From assembly GCA_026874595.1 (NCBI GenBank), contig CM049317.1, positions 37,294,401-37,358,400 on the forward strand: DNA of 64,000 nucleotides. Direction: 5' to 3'. Of this stretch, positions 1 to 10,121 are shown one piece after another (the stretch's first letter is position 1; each line of letters begins with the position of its first letter). The stretch is from Sipunculus nudus. Its lineage: Eukaryota; Annelida; Sipuncula; Golfingiida; Sipunculidae. The notes below the pieces were generated by a model. It ran no database searches. It was given only the letters and a program-made list of their open reading frames with translations, and was not told the origin of the DNA. The position numbers were made by a program, and so were the translations under genes.

Positions 1-2790
1 ACTCAGATTTATGTTATTATTACCGTGGCCAAACCATACTGCTTACCTTAAACACCTGAAGGAGTTAATGTAGTGAGGTCCATGTGCCCATGATTTATAG
101 TATTGAGTTTTTGGTACATCTTACCAAATGAAAATGTTGTTTTCATATGTATAAACCACATTCTTGCCCTATTTAGTGATGTTATTGTCCATATCAATCA
201 TATGGGTGTGTTGTTTATCAACATCTTTATACGGCTCCATGCGTGTGTAGATTTGCCCTTCACCTATGTCCACTCATATTCTGCTCCGCTCAACATTCAA
301 TCTTCGGTAAAGGGTATCACATGCTGTTCTTACTTGTGTTTGAGGTTTTATGAAAGAGCTGAGATAAGTATTATTGACCGAGCTTTATTTCTAAGCTTTT
401 TTGTGGTTATATTTCTATATTCCTCTACACTTGGCCATACTGCTTTGACACGTCGAAGAAAGCAACAAACATTGCATTTCAGATAACGCAGGTATGGATC
501 TCACTGCGTTAATTCTTTCTATATTCCCCCAATTCCTTTTCCCATACTTTTAATGTGCTTGCTCTGACTGGCAAACGGGAATAAAGATTCATAATAGGTC
601 TGCAATGTAAATAAACTATTAGCAACATCCAATATATTTTAGCTCGGTTATTTTTGGGCCTTTAAATGTTCCATCTATGTTACAATTCTAGCATGAGAAT
701 TTATTATCAAAGCACACTACTACATTGAGCAAGAATCTATCCCTCATCGTGTAACATGGCCTTTTACACTTTTTTGTTCATTTTCTCACATCCCACATTT
801 ATTTCCATAGTTTTCAAGTCTATCTTTATTTTTATAAGATCCAACTTACCAACCAGCTGTTATGTTTCACCTTAAGTGCTGTGTATACCTTGGATAACAT
901 ATAATTTGTAAAGTCTTTTGCATTTTAATCAATCAAAACACAATTGAATTGTTCTATTTGTTTGTTAGAGGTATACCCTGTTTATAAGAGCTACGAACAA
1001 CATGGAGTATTCACAGTTGTAAAGCCGATGAGAAGAGACAGTCACACTGTGAATCTAGTACCAGCAGTAAGACCCTATATTTAGTGGAAATCTACTCAAA
1101 GTTCCTCGATTTTGTCTTATTTTACCGTGTTAATATCCTTTAATTGTTCAATAACAGTTTTGGAAAGAATGATCCCTAAAATGCTTGGGAGTGCAAAGGC
1201 GCCCAATAGGTTCCTCGACTGGTCTGTCTGTCAGCCGTATTCAAGTAGTAGAGCAATCAGTTACCCAGGAGATCCCGCTGGTTTTGGCACAATAAGTTTT
1301 TCGAAATAACATAAGTGTAACTTCACTTGTTTTTTTTTCTTGTTTTTGTTTTTAAACTTCTATAGCGTCCTCCTTTTTTATATATGACTTAAAAACTACC
1401 GAGTGGTAGCACACATCTTGTTCACCTACGTTAATTCCTTACATTTAGTAATTGCATTTGAGTTTTCTTATTTACAACAATACACCAACTGATGTAACCA
1501 CAATGCAAACATGCATTTCTAGTGAATGATTTATTATTCCCTTTCAGAAAATAGAATCCGATTGATAAGTTTCTCATATGCTCAGGTAATTTAAATTTTC
1601 AAGGCCATAACACTAGCCGGATTACATTTGCCATTTAAGACTAGCAGAAGCCTTCATTCGTTTGTTACAGGGCTATCCTGTGTATTTAGGCATATAAACA
1701 ACATTAAAACACACCAAGGCCAAATTATCATGAGCATTAATTTTCAGCCACCACAAACGCATGGTTTGATTTGTAAACCATTGAACCAATAAAACACATT
1801 CAACCCCCCCCCCCCCCATTCTACTTTGCTAACAGAGGGAAGTATGGAGAGAGTGGTTTCCCATAAAGTATAATATGCTTCATAGCAAGGGAATATCCCC
1901 ACCCATCGTTCGAAAAAAAAAATAGTTCCGGCATAATAATAAAGGGTGCTATTTTTAATAATAAGTCATACTTACCGATATATCTTTAGTAACACGTACG
2001 GGTAAGCGCCCGATCTTAAGTTGTTGAGCTTTTGTCCCATTGGTCATGACACTCAGCTGAATTTGACAAACAGGTGAAATATGAATTAATTAATTGAATT
2101 TATGATAAACTGGCAAAAGGTATTGTGAAGGGAACCTTGAACAATGGGTAGATTTCCAAAGTGCTCAAATTAAGTTTGTTGCAAAATCATGTTTATTTTT
2201 CCTAAGAAAATGAATAACAGCGACCATGTTTCAGTATTCCACGACGATTTTACCAGGAACTAGTATCAGGAACCAAGGAGGCATTAAATGACATTGCGTA
2301 CATTAAGAAAGACTTCTAGACTTAGTTCTAGATGCAAAAGTTAAGATATGTAGCCTCTCTGACTTAGAATTTATTTCAGAAATTTTACTTACAACAAGGG
2401 TGTCCGTCAGGTATGGGTGTTACCAGAATATATTGTTCAACAAAATGCATTGGTAATAATTGAAAATTACACAGTACAGCGGTTTAAGCAAATGACACTT
2501 TGACTAGTATGAAAGGCAAAATTGAATGTTATAAGCTATTTGTGTTTTATGAAAGTAGTTGCGGCAGTTATAGCCATGCAGAAAAATCGTAAATGGCATA
2601 TGAGCCATCCAGGCCTAGATAAGGAGTTGCGTTTACTATTTTTTTTTAAATTTATAACTAAAGCTTACAGTGATGCCATGCTGTGAGGAGTAGGACGAGG
2701 GCATATTGATACAATTTAATTGTTGAACCAAACGCAAAAGATAATTTTGTTCAAACATCATCATAACATAGCTTATTATATGCGCATATC
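1..2790. other. gene-free AT-rich stretch
   Basis: I see no coding similarity. The longest open frame (103-486, plus) is hydrophobic and low in complexity, with no recognisable domain. There is a run of 14 C at 1804-1817 and one dispersed repeat near 2044. Nothing else can be supported. Confidence 0.6.
2044..2120 (+). repeat. dispersed repeat, copy 1 of 2
   Basis: Bases 2044-2075 (core GACACTCAGCTGAATTTGAC) recur with few differences at 35568-35598. Weaker AT-rich similarity continues for some tens of bases downstream of both copies. The family is not identified. Confidence 0.6.
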
Positions 2791-2799
2791 ATCATGTAG

Positions 2800-3167
2800 T
2801 ATTTCGATATCCGCAGTCCAATGAATATAATTTATTTCGCTTGGATGATCTGTGCCATCATTACCTTCTTGTAACAACACAGCACCAGCAGCTGAATCAC
2901 TAGCATCTACAGCTTACTTTAAAGGTACAGAAAAGTCTGCAGCTGCTAAAACTGGTGAACTTTGCAGAATTGCTTTCAAATTCTGAAATGCATTTTCACA
3001 CTAAACATTCCATACAAACTTTTGTTTCTTCTTTAACAAATTATTCAAAGGTTCAGCTACAGCAGCAAAATTTGGACAAAACTTCCTGTAGTATCCAACC
3101 ATACCAAGAAAACGCATTATCTGCTTTTTGTTTTCTGGAAATAGCACTCATCTTAGCTTCAACAGGT
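2800..3167 (-). pseudogene. connection and RNase H start of G1 (truncated)
   Basis: After the reverse transcriptase, the minus strand reads a connection segment (FLGMVGYYRKF-like near 3110) and then VDASDSAAGAVLLQEGN (near 2910-2860). The latter matches the first RNase H motif, with its metal-binding Asp. Similarity is lost below about 2830, and no later RNase H motif or 3' LTR follows. The element appears cut off here. Confidence 0.7.
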
Positions 3168-3958
3168 TTAACCTGACCCTGCCCTACAATATGACCCAAA
3201 AAATGTTACTTGTGCATGACAAAACTCAGATTTTACTAAGTATAAGGTCAGACATGCTTCACTGAGTCTTTCGAAGAGGTCGCGAAGAATTTGCAGATGT
3301 TTCTCCCAGGTGTCGCTGTACACGGTAAGGTCATCAATATATGCGTCGCAGCCTTGAATGTCCTTATCCATATGGATGAGGCGCTGGAACGTGGCTGGCG
3401 AGTTCTTCATGCTTCACGGCATAACTTTATACTGGTACAGTCCTTGCGGCGTCACAAATGCGGACACTTCTTTCGCTCGATCTGTCAGCGGAACTTGCCA
3501 GAATCCTTTTAGAAAGTCATACTTGGAAATATACCTGGAGCAACCGACTCTATCAATACAATCATCGATCCTCGGAATCAGGAACGTGTCAGTCTTGATG
3601 ACAGAGTTCAGTTTTCGATAATCTGTGCACATACACTAACTTCCATCAGGTTTCGGCACAAGAATACGTGGTGAACTCCAGTTACTGTTTCTAGGTTCAA
3701 TAAAATCATTGTCCAGCTAATATTGAATATCATTCTGTAGATACTATGGGTTTCTGGATTCAGTCTATATGGATGGTGCTTGACTGCACTTGACTCGCCA
3801 ACATCGACGTCATGGCACAACATGTTAGTTCGCGCTGGAATGTCACAAATGCTCATAATTCCGCAACAGGTTTTTTGAGGTCTTGTTGTTGTAAGGTGTA
3901 ACAGTTTGGCATCCAGGTTGTTAACCACGTCCGAGTTTTTTAATGGTACTGTACACAC
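3168..3958 (-). pseudogene. reverse transcriptase of G1 (broken)
   Basis: This is an RNA-dependent DNA polymerase of the Ty3 type. The minus-strand frames read, in order, a linker with LHHDVDVGE-like residues (3860-3780), CTDYRKLNSV, DDCIDRVGCSRYISKYDFLKG cut across motif A (catalytic Asp in KYDF), WQVPLT, then MKNSPATFQRL and CDAYIDDLTVYSD, which holds the YxDD catalytic box. An in-frame stop at the expected Phe of the MPFG motif (near 3410) and a frameshift near 3640 break it. Both catalytic motifs survive, so the damage is truncating rather than catalytic. Confidence 0.88.
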
Positions 3959-5329
3959 TTAATATCTGCATCACACTTACAATCAGTATCTACTTTAACT
4001 GGGTCAGGGTCAGTGTTTACACAATTAAAAGCAGTAACATTATGTAAACCATCTGACGTGGTGTTTCTATCATAATATGGTTTCAACATGTTAACGTGGC
4101 ACAGTTGTTTCTTCTTCCGTCTATCTGGTGTCAAAAGTATGTAATTTAAATCACTGACTTTCTTGTCAACAATGTAAGGACCAAAATACCTAGCTTGCAG
4201 AGGTCTGCCAGGGACGGAAAGTAAGGTAAGGACCTTTTCACCAGGATCAAATGTCCTACTTAAAGTGTGCTTGTCATACTTTGTTTTCATTTTACTTTGT
4301 GCAGATTTTAGATTTGACTTTGCAATCCCACAAGCATTGTGTAGTTCAGTGCGAAAGTCTGAGACATACTGCAGTGAATTAAGAGAAAAAGGATTTTCAC
4401 ACAAGAGTTTTTCTTTAAGCAGTTTCATTGGTCCGCGAATTGAGTGTCCAAAAACTAGTCCAAAGGGACTGAAACCCAAGGACTCTTGAAAGGATTCTCT
4501 GACAGCAAACAGTAATAGGTGGATTCCTTCATCCCAGTCTTTCTGTGTGTCATAGCAATAGGTTCTGATCATGTTTTATTAATGTCTGGTGAAAACGCTC
4601 TAGGGCGCCCTGACTTTCAGGATGGTATTGCATTATATACCTAGCTCAAGCATCACTTGTTGGGATAAGCCAGACATAAAATTAGACCCTTGGTAAGGCT
4701 GGACGGATTTTGGTGATCCAAAAGTTGTAAAAAAACTTGGTCAGAGCTTTGACAACACTTTTGTGATTAATTTTGCGCAATGGTATTGCCTCAGGAAACC
4801 TGGTAGATGCGTAAATAATTGTCAGAAAGTATTCATGTCCAGGTTTTGTTTTTGGCAGTGGCCCGACAAAGTCAACGATAATCCTACTGAATGGTTCCTC
4901 AAAGGCAGGAAAAGGCCTAAGTGGGGCCTTAGGAGGATTCTGATTGGGCTTGCCTACCATGTGGCATGTATGGCATGATTTACAATATTGTACAACATCT
5001 TTCCTCAGGTTAGGCCAACAGAAGTATGTACTAACTTTCTGATAAGTTTTATTTATACCTAAATGGCAAGACAAAGAAGCCTCATGTGCCGTGCTTAGAA
5101 CTTCACTGGGAAAAAGCTTTTGGGCAATACTATTTGATGTTTGATGGCTACTCATCATCAGCGCGTTCATCAGGTGGTCGCCATTTACGCATAAGCACTC
5201 CATTTTTGACATAGAAACAAACTGGGTTCTGTGACAGTTCATCTTTAGAGACTGCCCCGGGAAACAAACATAAAATATCAGGGTCCTTATCTTGTTCCGC
5301 GATAAGTTCTGACCTTGAGAATGCTGCAT
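3940..5329 (-). pseudogene. integrase of G1 (frameshifted)
   Basis: Integrase inserts reverse-transcribed DNA into the genome. The first frame (5329-4682) carries the HHCC zinc-binding region, with a HEASLSCHLG segment and a later CKSCHTC, followed by the catalytic core start with IIVDFVGPLP (first Asp present). The second catalytic position reads QPYQGSNF, with Tyr at 4693-4695 where the family has Asp. The third reads YHPESQGALERF, with Glu present near 4610. A further frame (4572-3940) carries WDEGIHLLLFAVRE and a C-terminal GPY-type domain (ARYFGPYIVDKK). At least two frame breaks and a short deletion separate these parts. It lies directly upstream of reverse transcriptase. Confidence 0.85.
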
Positions 5330-5346
5330 CTTTTACTAGCGAGTCA

Positions 5347-5650
5347 TTAGACGTCACTAGTGACTCCCAGAGTGTTATTATCGGGACCATTATCCTCATG
5401 TGTGTTTTTCTTGGCCATAGCTCTAGTTACAGCACATAAAGGATACAAACCAGGAATTTCCTGACTTTCCGGATCAGTGTCCTGATCAAGTGACGGCTTT
5501 TCTGTCACTATTGGTACATGCTGTACTTTGTCACCTGCAACATTATTGCATAGAAGCAACTGAATTTCCTTAAAGGGTAAAGTAGTGATCTGTTCATCTT
5601 GGCTGTACGTTATAAAGGAATTGGTGTCGCTGTGACAGTGGTTGTATCCA
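5347..5650 (-). pseudogene. protease C-terminus and linker of G1
   Basis: The minus-strand frame includes LPFKEIQLLLCNNVAGDKV near 5580-5525, which resembles the segment following the aspartyl protease in Ty3-type polyproteins (usual form GNDLAG). The protease active-site DTG is not present, because similarity fades above about 5650. The following linker is acidic and proline-containing and leads into the integrase region in an overlapping frame (5148-5399). The start and end are limits of similarity, not true termini. Assignment to the protease rests on position and on this one motif. Confidence 0.6.
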
Positions 5651-5892
5651 GGTACTGTACACTTTATTTATATACTTGTATTGATTTACTGTTGTACTGT
5701 TGTTATACTGTGTAATTGTGTTTATTTAGTGTATTGTAATGTGAGGATTGATTGGAGAATAAATAATAATCATTGGTTAACAAAAAAGCCACTGACATTT
5801 CACGCTGCCTAGTGTTACAAAATCTGATTTTTTTTATCTCCATCACAAAATTTGTTTGTCTCGACTACATGATCTGTTCAAATTAGGTTCCG

Positions 5893-5897
<5 letters not shown>

Positions 5898-5953
<56 letters not shown>
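5898..5953. repeat. (AT)n microsatellite
   Basis: About 56 bp of AT dinucleotides, directly abutting the left end of the inverted-repeat element at 5954. Confidence 0.95.
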
Positions 5954-5956
<3 letters not shown>

Positions 5957-6400
5957 CGTAGGTAAGGATAAAGAGTGACGCCGTTTAGATTGACTAACTT
6001 GTTTATTATCACACGAGCTTTCGAAGCGCACAGGCTTCTTGGACAGGTGGTAATTAAGTGAGAACGTGTAGAAAGATGTTATGTATGATGGAATGACAAT
6101 CTATAGAGTCCATAATGACGGAAACAGTGTATTTACATTATAATGTGTGGGCGTGTGTGGGCGTAGTATAGTGTAGTATCGCACCAGTCGGGAATTCCGC
6201 GAAACTGCATGACGGTCGACGTCATTATGACGTCACGTCGAAGGGTCGCTTTGTCCAAAGTGTGGTACAGTCCTATGCAAGTCGCCTGTCGAATACCAAA
6301 ATCGGTCCGATTAATCGGTCGAGGGTGTGCCGCAAACCGGATTACCAACCCTACTGCTTAGGCTCGTAAGAGGCGTCATTCTTTATCTGTTCCTACGCTT
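5954..6400. mobile_element. 447-bp element with 29-bp terminal inverted repeats
   Basis: Bases 5954-5982 match the reverse complement of 6372-6400 at about 25 of 29 positions (outer end AAGCGTAGG). The left end abuts (AT)n directly, and another (AT)n starts 33 bp beyond the right end. A second, more diverged member without clear ends lies at about 37850-38340. It carries the same segment around TTCGAAG...GCACAGGCTTCTT. No transposase is encoded. It may be a TA-targeting miniature DNA element or a doubled 3' end of a Penelope-like retroelement, and the sequence alone does not decide. Confidence 0.55.
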
Positions 6401-6430
6401 TTACTACAGACCTACACGGCTATACCAAAG

Positions 6431-6433
<3 letters not shown>

Positions 6434-6469
<36 letters not shown>
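6434..6469. repeat. (AT)n microsatellite
   Basis: About 36 bp of AT dinucleotides to the right of the inverted-repeat element. Confidence 0.95.
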
Positions 6470-6470
<1 letters not shown>

Positions 6471-7184
6471 AAATATCATGTTATATATTTTGTCTCCAAC
6501 CAAATTGCTATAGTCGCGCCTATAAGGATAGCTCGGATTGGCTAATTGCTTAGAAATTAGATTAAGGTCCAAAATAAACACCAAATTTATTTATATATCT
6601 GTCAATATTACTCTGACCCAAAGTAAGTTTTGGGTAATCAGCCTTATTGGAGAGCTAGCTCAAACTAAGACAGAACCAAACGGTAATGGGTGTAAGGATA
6701 TAGTGTACGAGCTTGGAAATAAATTAAAGTTCAATAATTATTACCAGATACAAATCTTTCTCCTATGACTAATAGTGTGGTTGAAGGTCAATTTTTGAAA
6801 AACAGTCAAATTAAGGCTCCAGCACACAAAGGCAGAAGAAGAAAACATATATCGGTGGTTTTGCACTCGGGTGACCTTAGAAGGCCCAACAAGAAATTAA
6901 ATATAAATATTGATATAAAGATAAACTCATAAACCCTAGAATCGTCGCTTCCCTACGGAGGGAGGCTAAATAAATGAAGTTTAGGAGAGCTGTTATATGT
7001 CGTTCTCAAACATAGAAAAAATAGAATAGAATTAGAAATGTGTTAAAATGAAAAAATGAAAAAGTTCACGTTCTTCTAGATAATTATGCATACCAAATTT
7101 AAGGGCAATCCATCCATTTTACAAAGCAGAACCTTAAGATGCATTTATCTGTCATAGTCAGATGCGCTAAAACTGTACTTATAC
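6470..7184. other. no recognisable feature
   Basis: AT-rich sequence with only short open frames. The longest is 6538-6768 (plus), and it has no domain similarity that I recognise. Confidence 0.5.
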
Positions 7185-7226
7185 TTAACACTTTCGCTGC
7201 CTATATGACGAGTATACTCGTCATAT
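7185..7226 (+). mobile_element. piggyBac-like transposon end
   Basis: TTAA (7185-7188) is followed by CACTTTCGCTGCC, which resembles the TTAA-CCCTTT-type ends of piggyBac elements. A perfect 24-bp palindrome follows at 7203-7226, centred on AGTATACT. No matching opposite end or transposase is seen nearby, so this may be a solitary end or a truncated miniature element. Confidence 0.4.
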
Positions 7227-7341
7227 TTTCCGATTAATCTGTGCCTATGATGGGCATACTCGACATGTATTTATCGGCAGTTTTCAGTCAGAAATCTCTT
7301 TAATTTATCAATAATCTTTTTGGTGATGAGAAGCAGTTCAT

Positions 7342-7743
7342 TTAAACCTGGTTCGTTTCATAAAATGAAATGATTTGTAATTCATGTGTGCGCTTGATAA
7401 CTCGAAAGCAGGAAAGGTGTTGGGGAGCTGAAACATCCACGGCTTTCGTCCTTTGCCGTGAAATAAATTCATGATCCGCTGTACTGTAAAACTGATTCCG
7501 TGTAGGAGTATTTCTTAGAATCAAACGAAAGTGAGGACAAAAAAATGTGTCTAGTTTTATATATGGGCGTATTTTGGCCGATTTCTTTCGGTAGACCCAC
7601 TGGTAAGACCGAGGTAAGACAAATCGTACCTTTTGTGTGAACTCGAGATAGCGAGGTGTGAGGTCGTTCACGTTTATTGCCCCGCGAGGACAGCTTATTG
7701 AAAAATCAGCAACAATAGGGCGCGTGCCACATGCCTTACACAA
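7342..7743 (-). other. unexplained 133-codon open frame
   Basis: This minus-strand frame stays open for 133 codons in a slightly GC-richer patch. Its first codon is TTG, with no early ATG. The product would be basic, with CxxC near the start and no motif I recognise. It runs toward the piggyBac-like end at 7185. It could be a decayed transposon fragment or chance. I assign no function. Confidence 0.15.
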
Positions 7744-8201
7744 AGATCGGCAGGATAATCAGAACACGGCTGCAAATTATTGGTTTGGCTTTTTTGGAGT
7801 TAATTCACGTATCTTATATATTTATAGATAGCAATATGCAAGTGCATGAAAATTGTATAATTCTGAAAGAAAACTCAGACGATTACATGCGGAACATGTT
7901 GGCCTTTTAGTATACCAGCAATCCCAACCGCACTTTGTTATTCAACATACGCAGACCAGACGTATGACTTTAAGACAATTCATTAATACATTTTTATATC
8001 ATAAGCCGTAGAGTTGATCATATTAGGTTACACTTTGATCACTCGCAGTTCTCGTATAATTCCCGGTTTCATACATGGTTATAATTGTGATGTTTTATAA
8101 ATCTCCATCTATTATTTCCACTAATATATCAATGGTCGATCCGAGTGTGTACAGGAGCCGCTATTGCGTGAGCCGCTGGACTTTCGTGGTCCGGGTGTAA
8201 A

Positions 8202-8309
<108 letters not shown>

Positions 8310-8596
8310 CAGCGCGTATCTGTGTTTGTTTGCGCTTTTTCCTTTGAAGTCTTTACTCGCTGTAGGCCTAATTAGCTAATTAGGCCGAATAGGGGTATGA
8401 CCTTCTTCTGTGCATAACACCCCAGGCAGGTTTATTGCCCTTGGACCAGGTGGATTTCACATCTAGAACTAACTCACACGGACTTCTCTCCGAGTCTGTT
8501 GCATGCCCTCGCACTGAAGGAATATTTGGTTTTGCAGAGAATGTGTTACAGAAACAAACAATTTGGCAAGTTTCATTACAATATTGGCACTTTAAA

Positions 8597-9250
8597 AGTA
8601 TTACAGTATGGGCCGTTTTTAATACATTATTGGCCGTTATTACAGTCTAGAACGATTATTACATGCGAGTTGTCATTACGATAAATTGTGTTATAACCGT
8701 CCCATGTTGTAATAACGGCAAATGGTGTTGTAAAAACGGCCCATTTTGTAGTCAAAACGGCAATTATTGTAATGATGGACAATACTCTAATAATAACTAA
8801 GTAACATTGTAATAACTTTATCTGACCTTTGCTGTTATCAGCATGGTGGGTGTTAAAAGGGGACAAAAGGGCAAAGATTGTAAAAATTGAAGTTTAAAAG
8901 TTTTTGTTTAAATTTATGTGAAATTAACTTAGACCAAATAAATATTGACTTCTTTTGGTGCGAATGTTTACGTGAACATACAAATATGGAAAGCACCGGA
9001 TTTCCGTGATTACTGTAACTGTTATACCAATGGGGAACCCAAATGGCTGTCATTTGAGGTATTCTCAAACAACATATCGCCTGTTAGATTTTGGAGTCAT
9101 TCTTGAGCTTTAAAATATGTGTTATCATATTAACACATTTTTTTTTACCTATTGTCGTGTTTTTCTTTAAATAATAATAGGGTAAGATTTTTACAATATG
9201 GGCCGTTTTTTTTATTACAGTATTGGCAATTATTACAATATTGACCCTAA
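8597..9250. repeat. foldback repeat with three related arms
   Basis: The arm at 8597-8648 (core TGGGCCGTTTTTA and TGGCCGTTATTACA) is matched in reverse complement by 8701-8776. A third arm in the first orientation lies at 9187-9246. The first two arms could form a hairpin with a loop of about 50 nt. The roughly 400 bp between the second and third arms shows nothing else. It is probably a foldback-type or miniature element with no coding capacity. Confidence 0.6.
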
Positions 9251-9489
9251 CTGACCCAAATATCAAAGTGTCCAGTTATGAATCGTGCAGCTTCCTGCGT
9301 GAAGTAATTTTGCTAGTCTTTTGATCAAAATTCACTACCGGGCAACATTTCCGTTAGCCGCTGCACATATCGGCATCGTTACCTGGAGATCTTTAGAACC
9401 CCCAAAAAAGTGCATGGTTCACTAGTTCCCTGGTAAGTGTGCGCGTTGGGTCCAGACTGGACTGGTACAAAACACACCCGCAAGAACAA

Positions 9490-9629
9490 TACACTTAAAT
9501 CACCGTTCAAAGACTACAAATCGTTTTAAATATTCCTAGGGTATGTACACAGAAGAAAATGCCACAGAACTTGTTATTTATTTATTCTGACATATTGGAA
9601 TAAATAATAAAATAGGTAAATCTGTGACA
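9490..9629 (-). repeat. 3' LTR-like block of G2
   Basis: On the minus strand it begins TGTCACAG at 9629, immediately after a polypurine tract. It aligns by eye over its length with 17689-17832 and 19965-20109. Similarity stops near 9490, where the other copies read AAGTACA, so I place the LTR end there (about 140 bp). The block overlaps the probable start of gag in the 5' copies, which leaves the exact end uncertain. Confidence 0.6.
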
Positions 9630-9642
9630 TCATTCCCCCCTT
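9630..9642 (-). other. polypurine tract of G2
   Basis: The minus-strand sequence AAGGGGGGAATGA directly precedes TGTCACAG. This is the expected plus-strand primer for reverse transcription at a 3' LTR. Confidence 0.6.
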
Positions 9643-9739
9643 AAACAAACAAAAAGATTTTTTTTTCATACCCAAACATTTTGTATAGGCCATAAGAACG
9701 ACTATTCATGTAAACCAGATACAAAACCTTACATTTTTT

Positions 9740-10121
9740 GGAGTCCCCCCTATCCCTGATTAACTACTTAAGAAATCTGGACCGCAATTATGTTTGCCTG
9801 AAACGGCCTCCACTTTTAAATTAAACTCTTGCAAAACCATGGCCCAGCGCATAATGCGCTTATTGAGACATGTTGCCCTCTGTCATTAACATATATCATT
9901 AATATATATATATGAGTGGTTTGTGGTCAGTTTGGATAACAAATTCTTTAAATTCTTTACCGAATATATACACTTCAAACTTGTCAATTGATAAGGCTTC
10001 CTTTCAATGACAGAGTAGATTTGTGCTCTGTCTATCTGCTTATGACTTTGTACTGGATGATGTGTAACAGTTTTTCTTGCATCAAAATAGCCACAATAAC
10101 CTTATCCGATGCGTCCGTTGG
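9740..10121 (-). pseudogene. RNase H of G2 (decayed)
   Basis: RNase H degrades the RNA strand during reverse transcription. The minus strand reads PTDASDKVIVAILMQEKL (10121-10068, first metal-binding Asp), a VxDHKPL-like segment near 9950-9925 that is degraded, then NKRIMRWAMVLQEFNLKVEA (about 9864-9805) and GPDFLSS followed by a stop (near 9769). In elements of this type the polyprotein ends at this GADxLSR-like position, which fits a 3' LTR following within about 130 bp. Several stops interrupt the frame. Confidence 0.7.

Larger units (their letters stand above)
2800..5666 (-). mobile_element. decayed integrase-first Ty3-type retrotransposon (G1)
   Basis: Read on the minus strand, the order is protease C-terminus, integrase zinc-binding and catalytic domains, integrase C-terminal domain, reverse transcriptase, and the start of RNase H. 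Typical Ty3/gypsy elements place integrase last. Placing it before reverse transcriptase is the arrangement described for Gmr1-like elements. The linker from integrase to reverse transcriptase (3960 down to 3640) reads as one continuous domain succession, so the order is not produced by two unrelated insertions. Frameshifts and stop codons break the frame at several points. No gag and no convincing LTR pair is visible, so the copy is truncated at both ends. It is certainly inactive. Confidence 0.85.

Noticed and set aside
103-486. A 127-codon open frame
   Set aside because: The product is hydrophobic with biased composition and no recognisable domain. It fits a chance frame in AT-rich DNA.
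5631-5819. A possible short LTR (TGTGAC...GTTACA, with AATAAA near 5758)
   Set aside because: It overlaps the readable protease-linker frame of G1, has no second copy, and lacks a primer-binding site or flanking duplication.
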